This document shows, piece by piece, positions 1 through 7,943 of a stretch of 37,062 nucleotides of DNA (within the stretch, counting starts at the first letter, position 1; each line of letters starts with the position of its first letter). Location of the stretch: positions 1 through 37,062 of the forward strand of contig JAADHO010000164.1 in assembly GCA_013151775.1 (NCBI GenBank). The letters are read 5' to 3'. A program made the translations under genes and the position numbers. The notes beneath the pieces were generated by a model that ran no database searches, was not told the origin of the DNA, and saw only the letters and a program-made list of their open reading frames with translations. Origin of the DNA: Deltaproteobacteria bacterium. GTDB taxonomy: Bacteria; Myxococcota_A; Polyangia; Polyangiales; Houyiibacteriaceae.

Positions 1-1740
1 GTCGACGACGGCAAGTCGACCCTGATCGGCCGCCTGCTGCACGACACGGGCATGGTCTATCAAGACCAACTCGACGCTGCGCAGCGCGCGAGCAAGCTCG
101 AGGGCGGCAAGCTCGACTTCTCGCTGCTCACCGACGGCCTCAAGGCTGAGCGCGAGCAGGGCATCACCATCGACGTCGCCTACCGCTACTTCGCGACGGA
201 GAAGCGCAAGTTCATCATCGCGGATACGCCCGGACACATTCAGTACACGCGCAACATGGTCACGGGCGCCTCCACCGCGAACGTGGCCTTGATCCTGATC
301 GACGCGCGCCTCGGTGTGCTCTCACAGTCGCGGCGACACGCCTACATCGCCAAGCTCCTGAGCATCCCGCACCTCGCCGTGTGCGTGAACAAGATGGATC
401 TCGTCGGCTACGATCAGCAGGTCTTCGAGCGCATCGCCAAGGAGTTCGGCGAGTTCGGTCGCGAGCTCGGCATCAAGGACGTGACCTTCTTCCCGGTGAG
501 CGCCCTCGAGGGCGACAATATCGTCAAGAACTCGCCCAAGACGCCTTGGTACGACGGGCCCCATGTGCTCGAGTATCTGGAGAGCGTGCCCGTCGCTGCC
601 GAGCGTGACCACGAGCACCTGCGCTTCCCCGTGCAGTACGTGATCCGTCCCGACCTCGACTACCGCGGCTTCGCGGGCGAGGTCGCCTCGGGCGTCATCA
701 AGCAGGGCGACGAGATCCTCGCGCTGCCCTCGGGCAAGCGCTCGAAGGTGCTCAGCATCGACACCTACGACGGTGCGCTCGAAGAGGCCTACACGCCCCA
801 AGCCGCCGTGATCCGCCTCGAAGACGAGATCGACGTCAGCCGCGGCGACATGCTCGTGCACCCGGACGACCTCCCGCGCGTGACCCGTGCCTTCGAGGCA
901 CATCTGGTGTGGATGAGCGAGGATCCGGCCGATCTCGAGAAGACCTATCTGCTCAAGCACACGTCGCAGACCGTGCGCGCGCAGCTCGACTCCATCACCT
1001 GGAAGAAGGACATGGACACGCTCGAGGAGCTGCCCGCCACGGGCCTCGAGCTGAACGACATCGCCCGGGTCCACGTGAGCTGTCAGCGCGCCCTCTACTG
1101 CGACGGCTACGAAGAGAACCGCAGCACCGGCGCCTTCATCGTGGTCGACTCACTGACCAACGACACGGTCGCCGCGGGCATGATCATCGAAGAAGATCGC
1201 TGTGAGCAGGATCTCGAGCACGTGCTCGGGGAGCTGCGTGCGGGCTCGGCCCTGACGCCCAAGACACAGGTCAGCGCCAAGGAGCGCGCCCACCGCATGG
1301 GTCAACGCGGCGCCACCGTCTGGCTCACGGGCCTGCCCGGCTCGGGCCGTTGGTCCCTCGCCTACATGCTGGAGCGGCGCCTCTTCGACCAAGGTCGCGC
1401 GGCCACGGTGGTGGACCCGACGGGTGAAGACCTGCGCTCGATGATCTCCGCCGCCAAGGCCTGTACCGAGGCGGGCCTGGTGACCATCTGCGCCTTCCCG
1501 AGCTACGGCAAGCAAGACCGCGCCGAGCTGCGCGAGCGCGTCGGTGGGGAGCGCGTGATCCAAGTCTACGTCAACACGGATCCGCAGCTCTGTCGTGAGC
1601 GACGACCCAACGCCGACTTCGAGGGCTTCGAGCCGCCGGACCACCCGGAGCTGACCATCGCCCTCGACAAGGTGCGAGTCGAGGCCGCCGCCAAGCTGAT
1701 CCTCAGCGCGCTGGCCGAACGCGGTCAGTTCGAGGCGTGA
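1..1740 (+). CDS. cysN: Sulfate adenylyltransferase large subunit (CysN GTPase) with degenerate C-terminal APS-kinase domain, 5'-truncated by window
   Basis: CysN is the GTPase subunit that powers ATP sulfurylase (with CysD) to make APS in sulfate assimilation. The frame is open from base 1, which falls inside the G1 P-loop (VDDGKST, residues 1-7 here), so roughly 20-30 residues lie upstream. Switch I is GITID (about 54-58), G3 is DTPGH (75-79) and G4 is NKMD (130-133). EF-Tu-like beta-barrel domains follow, to about residue 420. From about 437 the sequence resembles CysC (VWLTGLPGSG), but the P-loop reads GSGRWS instead of GSGKST. The DGDNxRxxL and FSxxDRxENxRR segments are missing, and the domain is only about 140 residues against about 200 normally. 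Sulfurylase activity looks intact; APS kinase activity looks lost. The next gene starts 16 bp downstream. Confidence 0.93.
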   Translation, partial: VDDGKSTLIGRLLHDTGMVYQDQLDAAQRASKLEGGKLDFSLLTDGLKAEREQGITIDVAYRYFATEKRKFIIADTPGHIQYTRNMVTGASTANVALILIDARLGVLSQSRRHAYIAKLLSIPHLAVCVNKMDLVGYDQQVFERIAKEFGEFGRELGIKDVTFFPVSALEGDNIVKNSPKTPWYDGPHVLEYLESVPVAAERDHEHLRFPVQYVIRPDLDYRGFAGEVASGVIKQGDEILALPSGKRSKVLSIDTYDGALEEAYTPQAAVIRLEDEIDVSRGDMLVHPDDLPRVTRAFEAHLVWMSEDPADLEKTYLLKHTSQTVRAQLDSITWKKDMDTLEELPATGLELNDIARVHVSCQRALYCDGYEENRSTGAFIVVDSLTNDTVAAGMIIEEDRCEQDLEHVLGELRAGSALTPKTQVSAKERAHRMGQRGATVWLTGLPGSGRWSLAYMLERRLFDQGRAATVVDPTGEDLRSMISAAKACTEAGLVTICAFPSYGKQDRAELRERVGGERVIQVYVNTDPQLCRERRPNADFEGFEPPDHPELTIALDKVRVEAAAKLILSALAERGQFEA

Positions 1741-1756
1741 GCAAGGCGCCGCTGCC

Positions 1757-2660
1757 GTGACCACCCGAGCCTCGTCCGCCGACCGCGCTGATGAGGCGAG
1801 CATCGGTGACGTCAGCCCGGCGGAGCGCGAGAAGCGCCGCTGGATGCTGGGCTCCACCTTCGTGAACTTGGCGCTCGCCCTCGGCAAGCTCGCCTGGGGT
1901 CTCGAGGTCGGCAGCCACGTCGTGCTGGCCGATGCCGTGCACAGCGCCTCGGACGTCTTCGGCGCCTTCCTCGTCTACCTCGCCGTGCGCTTCGCGCCCC
2001 ATCGCTCACGGCGCTTCCCGGACGGACTCTTCAAGCTCGAGGACATGGCGGCGCTGCTAGGCGGCGTCGGCGTGATCTTCGCAGGCTGGGAGATCATCCG
2101 CTCCGTCTTCCTCGCCGGAGCCGAGTCCGAGGCGCGCATGCCGCTTCAGACCTTGGCCTTCATGGGCGTCGTGCTGCTCGTGCAGATGATCTTCTATCGC
2201 TACGAGGATCGCGCCGCCAAGCGCCTCTCGTCGCCGGGGCTCGCCGCCGACGTGGTGAACTGGCTCGGCGACATCGGCGCGGGTGTGGTCGTCGTGGCGC
2301 AGCATGCTGCACGTACCCCACGCCCAAGAAGCCGCCGTCGCGGTGATCGTGCTGCTCGTCTTCCACGGCGCCTACGAGGTGATCAAGGGCGCGCTGCTCT
2401 CACTGCTCGACGCCGCCACCGCCGAGCAGGAGACGGCCACGGCGAGGGAGCTGCTCGAGCGCCACGCACGCGTGAATCACATCCACGATCTGAGGCTCAG
2501 ACGAGCGGGAGGCGCGCTGTTCCTGAACGCGACCCTGATCGTCGACGCCGCCGACTTCGAGACCGCCCACGAGGTCGTGGATGCGCTCGAACTCGCGCTG
2601 CGCGAGCGCATCCCACGCCTCGAAGGCGTCATGCTGCACTATGAACCCTCGCAGAGCTGA
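1757..2660 (+). pseudogene. Cation diffusion facilitator (CDF) metal transporter, frameshifted
   Basis: CDF proteins export divalent metals such as Zn2+, Mn2+ or Fe2+ in exchange for protons across the inner membrane. The first part (GTG start at 1757) shows the family signature: a membrane helix with ADAVHSASD, then FPDGLFKLED, further helices, and the second metal-site helix ADVVNWLGD. Near 2295-2312 the frame shifts: the conserved sequence continues in the frame two bases further on (MLHVPHAQEAA onward), giving the last membrane helix and the cytoplasmic metallochaperone-like domain, and ends at 2660. Removing one base in the gcgcagc stretch near 2298-2304 would restore one protein of about 300 residues, the usual CDF length. 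The break is therefore either a recent pseudogenising mutation or a sequence error. The close spacing to cysN suggests cotranscription. Confidence 0.82.
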
Positions 2661-2677
2661 TGCTCGAAGAGCGTTGA

Positions 2678-2692
2678 AAGGTCGGTGACCTT
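2678..2692. terminator. Short hairpin after the CDF gene, possible terminator
   Basis: A perfect 6-bp inverted repeat AAGGTC-ggt-GACCTT lies 17 bp after the CDF stop. There is no convincing T-tract, only ttccttc, so its role as a terminator is weakly supported. Confidence 0.25.
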
Positions 2693-2777
2693 CCTTCGGC
2701 CCGCCGCTTTGGCCGCGAAGCCGCTGCCGGTGGAAGACTTGGATCGAATTTCCGGACGGACGTACTAGGATGCGCTG

Positions 2778-3779
2778 ATGCCCGCCTATGTAGTTGTCGG
2801 AGGCTTCTTCCTGGCCTGCGGCGCGTTGGTTTGGAGTTCCTTGACTGACCGGCGGAAACGCCGGCGGCGTATGGGTCGCTGGGGTGAGCTGGCGCGCTCG
2901 CACGGAGGGCGCTACCAGCCGCCGCGTCTGCTCGATTCGGGCGTCTCGGCCGAGTTCGTGGTGGGCCTGACCGTGGTGACGCTGGACACCGTGCGCAGAC
3001 GCGACGGCCGCAACCACAGCACGTTCACCCGCGTGCGCGCGCGCTTCGCCTACGCCGAAGGACCTGTGTTCGGAACGAAGCGGACGAACGACCTGCTCCC
3101 GCGTCTGGGCTCGGGCTGGCATGAGCTGACTCTCGAGAATGACGCTGGAGGCATTGCGCTCCAGTGCCGGGACATCGCCGCCACACGCCACGCCTGGACC
3201 GCGCGCGCGAGGCAGCTCTTCCAAGAGCGCACGGTCGTGACGTCCACGGACCAAGAGGTCCGCCTGGAGCGCCTTGGGGTGCTGGATGTCGGAGCGAAGC
3301 TCGACGCGATGCTCGAGTTGGCCGCGGAGCTCGCCAGCTTCGGCGCGCGTGACGTCACGTCCTACGCCCGCCTGCCCGACGTAGAGCTGCACCCGCCCAC
3401 GGTAGACCCGCCCACTCCCTTTCGCTGCGTACTTCCCACCAAGGTCGGCGAGATCGAATTCCGTGCGCGCGCCGGTGGTGGTGGTGGTGGAGAGCCTCGC
3501 TTGGTGATCGTGCTGCATCACGAGCGAAAGCTCGGGTCATTTGAAGCCACGCTCGGCGACACCAGCGAGGCGAACATCCCTGCCGAGCTGCGCGGCGCCG
3601 AGTTCATGCCGCGCTTCGCCAAGCTGGCCGGCGCGTCGCTCAGCAACGCGGCCGGCGATGGCGAGGGCACGCTGACTCTGGAGTGGCCGACGATGCCCGA
3701 AGAAGAGGCCGTAACGCGAGGCGTGGAGCTGCTGATCTCCATCCTGGCCCCGCCAGCGTCCGCTGGCGCGTTTCGTTGA
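2778..3779 (+). CDS. Hypothetical protein with N-terminal membrane anchor
   Basis: A protein of 333 residues that I do not recognise. It begins with a hydrophobic helix (about residues 2-21, AYVVVGGFFLACGALVW) followed by a very basic stretch (DRRKRRRR), which fits an inner-membrane anchor with a cytoplasmic body. The remainder is a mixed alpha/beta soluble region without recognisable catalytic motifs. A run of GGT/GGA codons at about 3475-3490 encodes six glycines and divides the body into two parts, suggesting a linker between two related or stacked domains. Codon use is typical of the window. It stands alone: the CDF gene ends 117 bp upstream and the PIN gene downstream converges on it. 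The start ATG was chosen because the hydrophobic segment begins immediately after it. Confidence 0.65.
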   Translation: MPAYVVVGGFFLACGALVWSSLTDRRKRRRRMGRWGELARSHGGRYQPPRLLDSGVSAEFVVGLTVVTLDTVRRRDGRNHSTFTRVRARFAYAEGPVFGTKRTNDLLPRLGSGWHELTLENDAGGIALQCRDIAATRHAWTARARQLFQERTVVTSTDQEVRLERLGVLDVGAKLDAMLELAAELASFGARDVTSYARLPDVELHPPTVDPPTPFRCVLPTKVGEIEFRARAGGGGGGEPRLVIVLHHERKLGSFEATLGDTSEANIPAELRGAEFMPRFAKLAGASLSNAAGDGEGTLTLEWPTMPEEEAVTRGVELLISILAPPASAGAFR

Positions 3780-3807
3780 CGGGCTGTGTGTGCGTTGGCA
3801 AGGCTCG

Positions 3808-4186
3808 TCACACGGGAACGAGATCGACGTGCACGCCCGCGGAGCGCGCGAGGGGCGCGAGATCCCTCGTGTCCGAGGTCAAGACCGTGTCGCCATCGGC
3901 GGCGAGCAGCACGACGGCGGCGTCGATCACATCCGCCCGCCGGCTGCGCGAGCAGGGCGCCCGCGCGGCGACCGAGGGCGTCATCTAGCGGCCGAATGTC
4001 GAGCCCCGGGAGCAGTCGCGCCAGACTCGCCTGACGACCAGCGCCGCCGCGCCACACCTGGCCGACGACTCCGCCGTGGGTCAGGGGCACGCGCCCCGCG
4101 ACAAGCTCGCACTTGAGCAGCGCGACGGTGTCGCGGTCGCCCCGCTCCACGGCGATCAAGGCGCCCGCGTCGAGCACGAGGGTCAC
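3808..4186 (-). pseudogene. PIN-domain (VapC-like) ribonuclease, frameshifted
   Basis: PIN domains are metal-dependent endoribonucleases, most often toxins of VapBC modules. Reading leftwards from a GTG at 4186, the protein begins MTLVLDAGALIAVERGD, with the first catalytic Asp and an acidic residue as in the family. It continues to about RRAGALLAQPAG, near 3945-3950. The frame is then lost to an Arg-rich shadow. In another frame the expected C-terminus continues: ADVIDAAVVLLAADGD, then TVLTSDTRDL with the remaining acidic residues, ending VDLVPV and a stop at 3808-3810. A one-base indel near 3940-3955 explains the break. The restored length of about 126 residues is normal. No antitoxin gene is visible upstream; the gap to the preceding lipoprotein gene is only 53 bp. 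It converges with the gene ending at 3779. Confidence 0.72.
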
Positions 4187-4239
4187 GGCACCTCGGGTTC
4201 GCTTGGTCCCGGGGCACCGCGGGTTCGCTTGGTGCAGGG

Positions 4240-5037
4240 CTACGAACGGGTCGCGCTCGAATGCGCGGTTGGCGCAGGTGCGGTTGGCGCAGGTGCGGTT
4301 GGCGCAGGCATCGGTTGGCGGACCTGGAGGCCCTGACGTATGTCATGTGCTGCCGCCGCCAAGAGACCACGCGCCATCTCGTCCGCCATCTCTCGGGCGA
4401 ATTCAACAGTCTCCGACGGATCCATGGGCGCTAGCCCAGCCTCGACTCGGATCTCGTATCGGCCGATCTTGACGGGTGCGAGCATCGATGTGTCATAGGA
4501 CATGACCATTTCATCATCCTGTTGCGAGCGAACGGGAGTCGGCTGCAGGTCAGTCACATCGTAGATCCGCATCTGCCACTGCATGGTCACGTATTCTTTG
4601 GTGACCGGTCCGCGGATAAAGAAGCACGCCGGAAAGAGCACGATTGAAGCGCACATGATGAGGGCCGCGGCTCGACCTCGATTCAACTCGCGAACGTCCG
4701 CAAAGTCGATTGCTCGAAACCTCACAACGTGCCGTGTCCCGCGCGGCGGGCTCGCAGAGTCTCGCTCCTCGAGGACGCGGCGCGCGACATTCATCCGAGG
4801 CAGGTTCGACTGCACGCCACGCTGCACCGCCGCGAAGAACGGCTCGAAATCCTCGGTGAGGATGTCGTTGTTTCTGGTCAAGTCCGCCATCACCAGGTCG
4901 CCACCTGAGTTCCGGGCACTCGGTACCAAAGACGTCGTGCGATAGATCTTCGATGTGTAACAGCCTGAAATGGACGCGACACAGAACAACACAAGTGCAC
5001 TGATGAACACATGTGCGAAATTCCCGCTCTTCGACAT
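4240..5037 (-). CDS. Putative lipoprotein of unknown function, lower-GC gene
   Basis: A protein of 265 residues with a classic lipoprotein signal peptide: basic N-terminus, hydrophobic core, and lipobox ISGC at about residues 23-26. The mature part is predicted periplasmic or outer-membrane-attached. A second hydrophobic stretch (about 130-147, ALIMCASIVLFPACFFI) may be a membrane segment. The C-terminus is a Pro/Ala/Thr tail made of five-residue repeats (PAPTA). A good Shine-Dalgarno (AGGAG, about 5043-5047) supports the ATG at 5037. The gene is clearly less GC-rich than its neighbours and uses A/T-ending codons freely, which suggests horizontal acquisition or relaxed selection. I recognise no family. 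Confidence 0.72.
   Translation of the reverse strand: MSKSGNFAHVFISALVLFCVASISGCYTSKIYRTTSLVPSARNSGGDLVMADLTRNNDILTEDFEPFFAAVQRGVQSNLPRMNVARRVLEERDSASPPRGTRHVVRFRAIDFADVRELNRGRAAALIMCASIVLFPACFFIRGPVTKEYVTMQWQMRIYDVTDLQPTPVRSQQDDEMVMSYDTSMLAPVKIGRYEIRVEAGLAPMDPSETVEFAREMADEMARGLLAAAAHDIRQGLQVRQPMPAPTAPAPTAPAPTAHSSATRS
4266..4310 (-). repeat. Three tandem 15-bp units in the lipoprotein 3' end
   Basis: Three head-to-tail copies of cggttggcgcaggtg (plus-strand reading) at 4266-4280, 4281-4295 and 4296-4310. The third differs only in its last two bases. On the coding strand they encode the PAPTA tail repeats of the lipoprotein ending at 4240. Near-identity at DNA level suggests recent expansion by slippage. 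Confidence 0.9.
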
Positions 5038-5406
5038 CTGCCTCTCCTATGCCATCCCCGTGGCCGAGGTTGGAACTCGTCTATCCACAACAGTAACCGT
5101 GGTGGCCGCTCCAGGCGTCACGTCAAGGACATCTGATCGCAACCTCGTGCCCTCCCGAAGTGAGAGTATGAGCCCTGACTCCGACGAGCCGCACGTATAC
5201 CACACGGCGCGCCGAGGGTCGCAAGCTTTTTGGGTCGACCGCGCGCCTGGGTATCTCGTACCAGGTCGACTGCGTGAAGGTGCTCGAGGAGAATTGAGAA
5301 CGCCGTTGGAATTTTGCAAGCGGCCGAGCGAGGAGACGACAGATCGAGGAGGCATCGACCATCCGAGGAGGCGTCCCCCATCGACCGCTCGATTCAGAAT
5401 ACACAC
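5038..5406. other. 369-bp intergenic region between cvfB-like gene and lipoprotein gene
   Basis: No gene is supported here. Short open frames exist on both strands but none has family resemblance, a good ribosome site or typical codon use. The region has lower GC than the surroundings. It holds the Shine-Dalgarno of the lipoprotein gene at its left edge, a short imperfect hairpin around 5247-5266 (ctgggta/taccag), two copies of GGTCGAC nearby, and a 19-bp tandem duplication at 5346-5383. A promoter for the lipoprotein gene is expected within it, but I cannot point to convincing boxes. Confidence 0.6.
5346..5383. repeat. 19-bp imperfect tandem duplication
   Basis: Two adjacent 19-bp units, 5346-5364 and 5365-5383, both beginning GAGGAGGC and sharing about 15 of 19 positions. 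They lie just downstream of the cvfB-like stop codon. No function is apparent. Confidence 0.6.
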
Positions 5407-6246
5407 TCAGCCCTCGTCCCGGAGCTTCACGCCGTCCGGGCGCAGCTCGACCCGGCGCGCCTTGTAGAGCCCGCCGAGGGCGCGCTTGAAGGCCTTCTTG
5501 CTGAGCGAGAGGCGCGCGCGAATCTCCTCGGGCGGGCTCTTGTCGTGCAGCGGCAGAAAGCCGCCCGCTTCACGCAGCGCGTCGAGCAGCGCCTGCGTGG
5601 CGTCGTCGATGGCGTCGCGGCCCGTGCGTTGGAGCCGGATGTCGAGCTTGTTGTCGGGGCGCACGAGCTTCACGTAGCCGGACAGCTCGTCACCGACACG
5701 CAGCTCGCGCGACGCCTCGCCGCGATACACCAGCCCCGTGTGCCTGCCGTCCACCACGACCAAGGCTCCCAGCTCGTTGTGGTCGTAGACCAGGAGCTCG
5801 ACCTCGTCGTCTGCCTGCACCTCGCTGACGTCGTAGTCGAAGAAGGTGCGCAGCTGACTCGAGGCGATCACACGGTCCGTGCGCTCGTCGAGGGAGACGG
5901 CGAAGACGAGTCTCTCACCGAGCACGAGGCGGCGGTGCTGCTCTTTGAAAGGCGCGAAGAGGTCTTTGTCGAGACCCCAGTCGAGGAAGGCGCCGTGCGG
6001 ACTCAGGTCGACGACCTCGAGCAGGGCGAAGTCGCCGACCACCGCCTTGGGCTCCTTCGTGGTCGCGATGGGGCGATCCTCCGAGTCCTTGTAGACGAAG
6101 ACGCGCAGCGTCTGGCCCAGCTCGATGCCTTCGGGCACGACGCGATTCGGCAGCAGCAGCTCCTCGCCGTCGCGCCCCAGGTAGACGCCCGCCTCGGCCT
6201 CGCGCATGACCTCGAGCGTGCTGTAGCGGCCGATGGGGATGCTCAT
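5407..6246 (-). CDS. cvfB: CvfB-like S1 RNA-binding domain protein
   Basis: CvfB/YitL-family proteins contain several S1-type OB folds and a C-terminal winged helix. They bind RNA and in Staphylococcus influence virulence gene expression. Here 279 residues read IPIGRYSTLEV, then GVYLG.DGEELLLPNRVVP, GFALLEV-type strands with SPHGAFLDWGLDKDLFAPF (the most conserved S1 segment), a second S1-like unit (GLVYRGEASRELRVGDELSGYV), and the C-terminal helix-turn-helix region (LSLSKKAFKRALGGLYKARRVEL). The length matches the family (about 280-300). An in-frame ATG six codons upstream (6264) exists, but family proteins start just before the IGxxxTLEV motif, so 6246 is preferred; neither start has a clear ribosome site. 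It is probably a cytosolic RNA-binding regulator with an unknown target here. Confidence 0.85.
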   Translation of the reverse strand: MSIPIGRYSTLEVMREAEAGVYLGRDGEELLLPNRVVPEGIELGQTLRVFVYKDSEDRPIATTKEPKAVVGDFALLEVVDLSPHGAFLDWGLDKDLFAPFKEQHRRLVLGERLVFAVSLDERTDRVIASSQLRTFFDYDVSEVQADDEVELLVYDHNELGALVVVDGRHTGLVYRGEASRELRVGDELSGYVKLVRPDNKLDIRLQRTGRDAIDDATQALLDALREAGGFLPLHDKSPPEEIRARLSLSKKAFKRALGGLYKARRVELRPDGVKLRDEG

Positions 6247-6309
6247 GCAGCGGGCATAGTCCATTTGGGCGCGGGCGTCGCGCGGGCGAGGCTCACGCGA
6301 CCGGCCAAC

Positions 6310-7827
6310 TCAGAGGGCCGAGGTCCACCAGCCGTCGCAGAGACGCGCGCGGTAGAGTTCGAGGTTCGAGGCGCCGTCCCAGTTGCTGCCCCAGTAGACA
6401 TAGCCCGCGCCGAAGTCCACGGAGGCGAAGGCCTCGGTCCAATAGCCGTCGTCGCGGGTGATGGTGGGCGCGATGCGCAAGAGACGAGGTCCAGCGCTCG
6501 CGGGCGCGATGCGCACCATCATCAGCTGATGCGACCAGGCGTTGCCTCCGTCGCCATAGGTCGAGAGCAAGAGCCAGCCGCGCACGCGAGGATCGCGGAT
6601 GCGCCCGATGTGGGTGCTATTTCCCCAGCCCAGGTCGCCTTGATACAGGATGCCGACGCGGTTATCCCAGCCCGCGGCGTCGTTCACGTCCACGGCCATC
6701 AGGTTGTCGCAGGTGCGCGTCACCTCCTCGTTTCCCGCGCCGCAGCTGTCGTAGGAGACGTACAGCTCCTCGCCCGCGTCGCCCCAGGCCCAGCCCGAGT
6801 GGCTGCAGTTGGTGCCGAGGCGCACGCGCGTGCTGAAGTCGAGAGACCAGGCGTAGGGTCCGTTCCAGGGCGCTGGCGTGCTGCCGTTCTCCTTGCAGCT
6901 GCCGACCACGATGCGTGAGCCCGAGGGCGAGATGTCGACGAAGTTCGGTGTGGGGATGCTGGCTTCGCGATCCGAGAGGCGGCCCGTGAGCGTGTCGGTC
7001 TCGAGGTCGTAGACGACGATGTCCTGAAGCCCCGTGCACTGACCTCCGCTGGTCATGCCAGCGCAGATCTGGAACGCCCAGTAGCGCATGTCGTTGGAGG
7101 CGGCGCCCTCCGCGCCGTTGATGGCCACGTTCGCGCTCGGGTACTCGACGCTGAAGTCGTGCACCAGCTCGTCCGTGCCAGTCAGCGCGTCCACTCGCCG
7201 CAGGGCCGCGCCCCGCCGGTAGTAGAGCCGCGTGGCCGTGCCGCCTGTGCCGCTGCCATCCCAGCGCAGCTCGTTGGCCTCACCCACGTCCAAGTTGCGC
7301 ACGATGCTTCGATCCGCGAGGCGATAGATGGCCGTGCTGCCGTCCGTGCCGAAGGCCGCGACGTATTCGCCCGTGATGTTGGCGGGGCTGAAGCGGCTGT
7401 AGCCGTTGGTGTAGTCGCTCGCCGTGGCGGAGGGATCCGACACGTCGGAGATCCTCGTCAGCTCCACGCCCGTCTCGGCGATGGTGAAGGGCGCGCCCGC
7501 AGAAGGCACGCCCGAAGCCGGCGAGGGCACGTCCGTGGGGCTGTCGAGGGAGTCCACGAGCAGACCTCGACATGGAGTCACAGGGGCGTCCGCGGAGGCG
7601 TCCCTGATGGTCGCGTCCGGTCTCGACGAGTCGGTGACGCGGGCGTCCCTCGAGACGGATCCGTCTCTGGGAGACGCGTCTCCCGGAGACGCGTCCCGCC
7701 CACCAGCGTCCGGCGGCGAGCCGCTGTCGACGCCCCCGGCGTCATCGCCACAGCCTGCGGTGCAAGCCAACAACAGCAGACTGGACAAGGCCCAACTCAG
7801 CTGCGCTCCGGTCGATCGATGACCCAT
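6310..7827 (-). CDS. Large lipoprotein with Asp/Ser-rich stalk and beta-propeller-like body
   Basis: A protein of about 505 residues. Start 7827 is preferred over an upstream ATG (7878) because GGAGGAG lies a few bases before it. The signal peptide (hydrophobic LSSLLLLA) ends at Cys residues in LLACTAGC. A stalk of repeated D-A-S, D-G-S and R-D-A motifs (about residues 28-80) follows. The body contains recurring blade-like patterns such as YSRFSPANITGEYVAAF, DIVVYDLETDTLTGRLSD and FVDISPSGSRIVVGSC, resembling TolB/WD-like beta-propeller repeats, and several Cys that could form disulfides. It is likely surface-exposed or periplasmic; no catalytic motif is evident. It lies downstream of an MFS gene on the same strand, separated by a palindrome and a possible promoter. 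Confidence 0.75.
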   Translation of the reverse strand: MGHRSTGAQLSWALSSLLLLACTAGCGDDAGGVDSGSPPDAGGRDASPGDASPRDGSVSRDARVTDSSRPDATIRDASADAPVTPCRGLLVDSLDSPTDVPSPASGVPSAGAPFTIAETGVELTRISDVSDPSATASDYTNGYSRFSPANITGEYVAAFGTDGSTAIYRLADRSIVRNLDVGEANELRWDGSGTGGTATRLYYRRGAALRRVDALTGTDELVHDFSVEYPSANVAINGAEGAASNDMRYWAFQICAGMTSGGQCTGLQDIVVYDLETDTLTGRLSDREASIPTPNFVDISPSGSRIVVGSCKENGSTPAPWNGPYAWSLDFSTRVRLGTNCSHSGWAWGDAGEELYVSYDSCGAGNEEVTRTCDNLMAVDVNDAAGWDNRVGILYQGDLGWGNSTHIGRIRDPRVRGWLLLSTYGDGGNAWSHQLMMVRIAPASAGPRLLRIAPTITRDDGYWTEAFASVDFGAGYVYWGSNWDGASNLELYRARLCDGWWTSAL

Positions 7828-7901
7828 CCTCACTCCTCCAACGCCAGCAAGGGTGGCGCCGCGCGGGAGCCACGTCAACGTCGACCCCCTGGTGGCCCCT
7901 C

Positions 7902-7927
7902 ATTGTACGCGCTCGGCGCCGAGCGCG
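7902..7927 (-). promoter_or_regulatory. 20-bp perfect palindrome next to a TACAAT box
   Basis: Bases 7908-7927 form a perfect palindrome (CGCGCTCGGC followed by its complement). On the minus strand it is followed immediately by TACAAT (7907-7902), one base from the -10 consensus. The lipoprotein start at 7827 is 75 bp further on. This could be an operator overlapping the spacer of the lipoprotein promoter. A terminator for the MFS gene is less likely because no T-run follows. Confidence 0.4.
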
Positions 7928-7943
7928 AACCCTGAGTTCGAGA

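Noticed and set aside
4187-4239. Possible antitoxin gene in front of the PIN gene
   Set aside because: Only 53 bp remain after the lipoprotein stop, and the frame ending at the PIN start is just read-through of the lipoprotein frame.
5118-5404. Overlapping short minus-strand frames in the 5038-5406 gap
   Set aside because: No ribosome site, family resemblance or typical codon use; two competing frames cover the same DNA.
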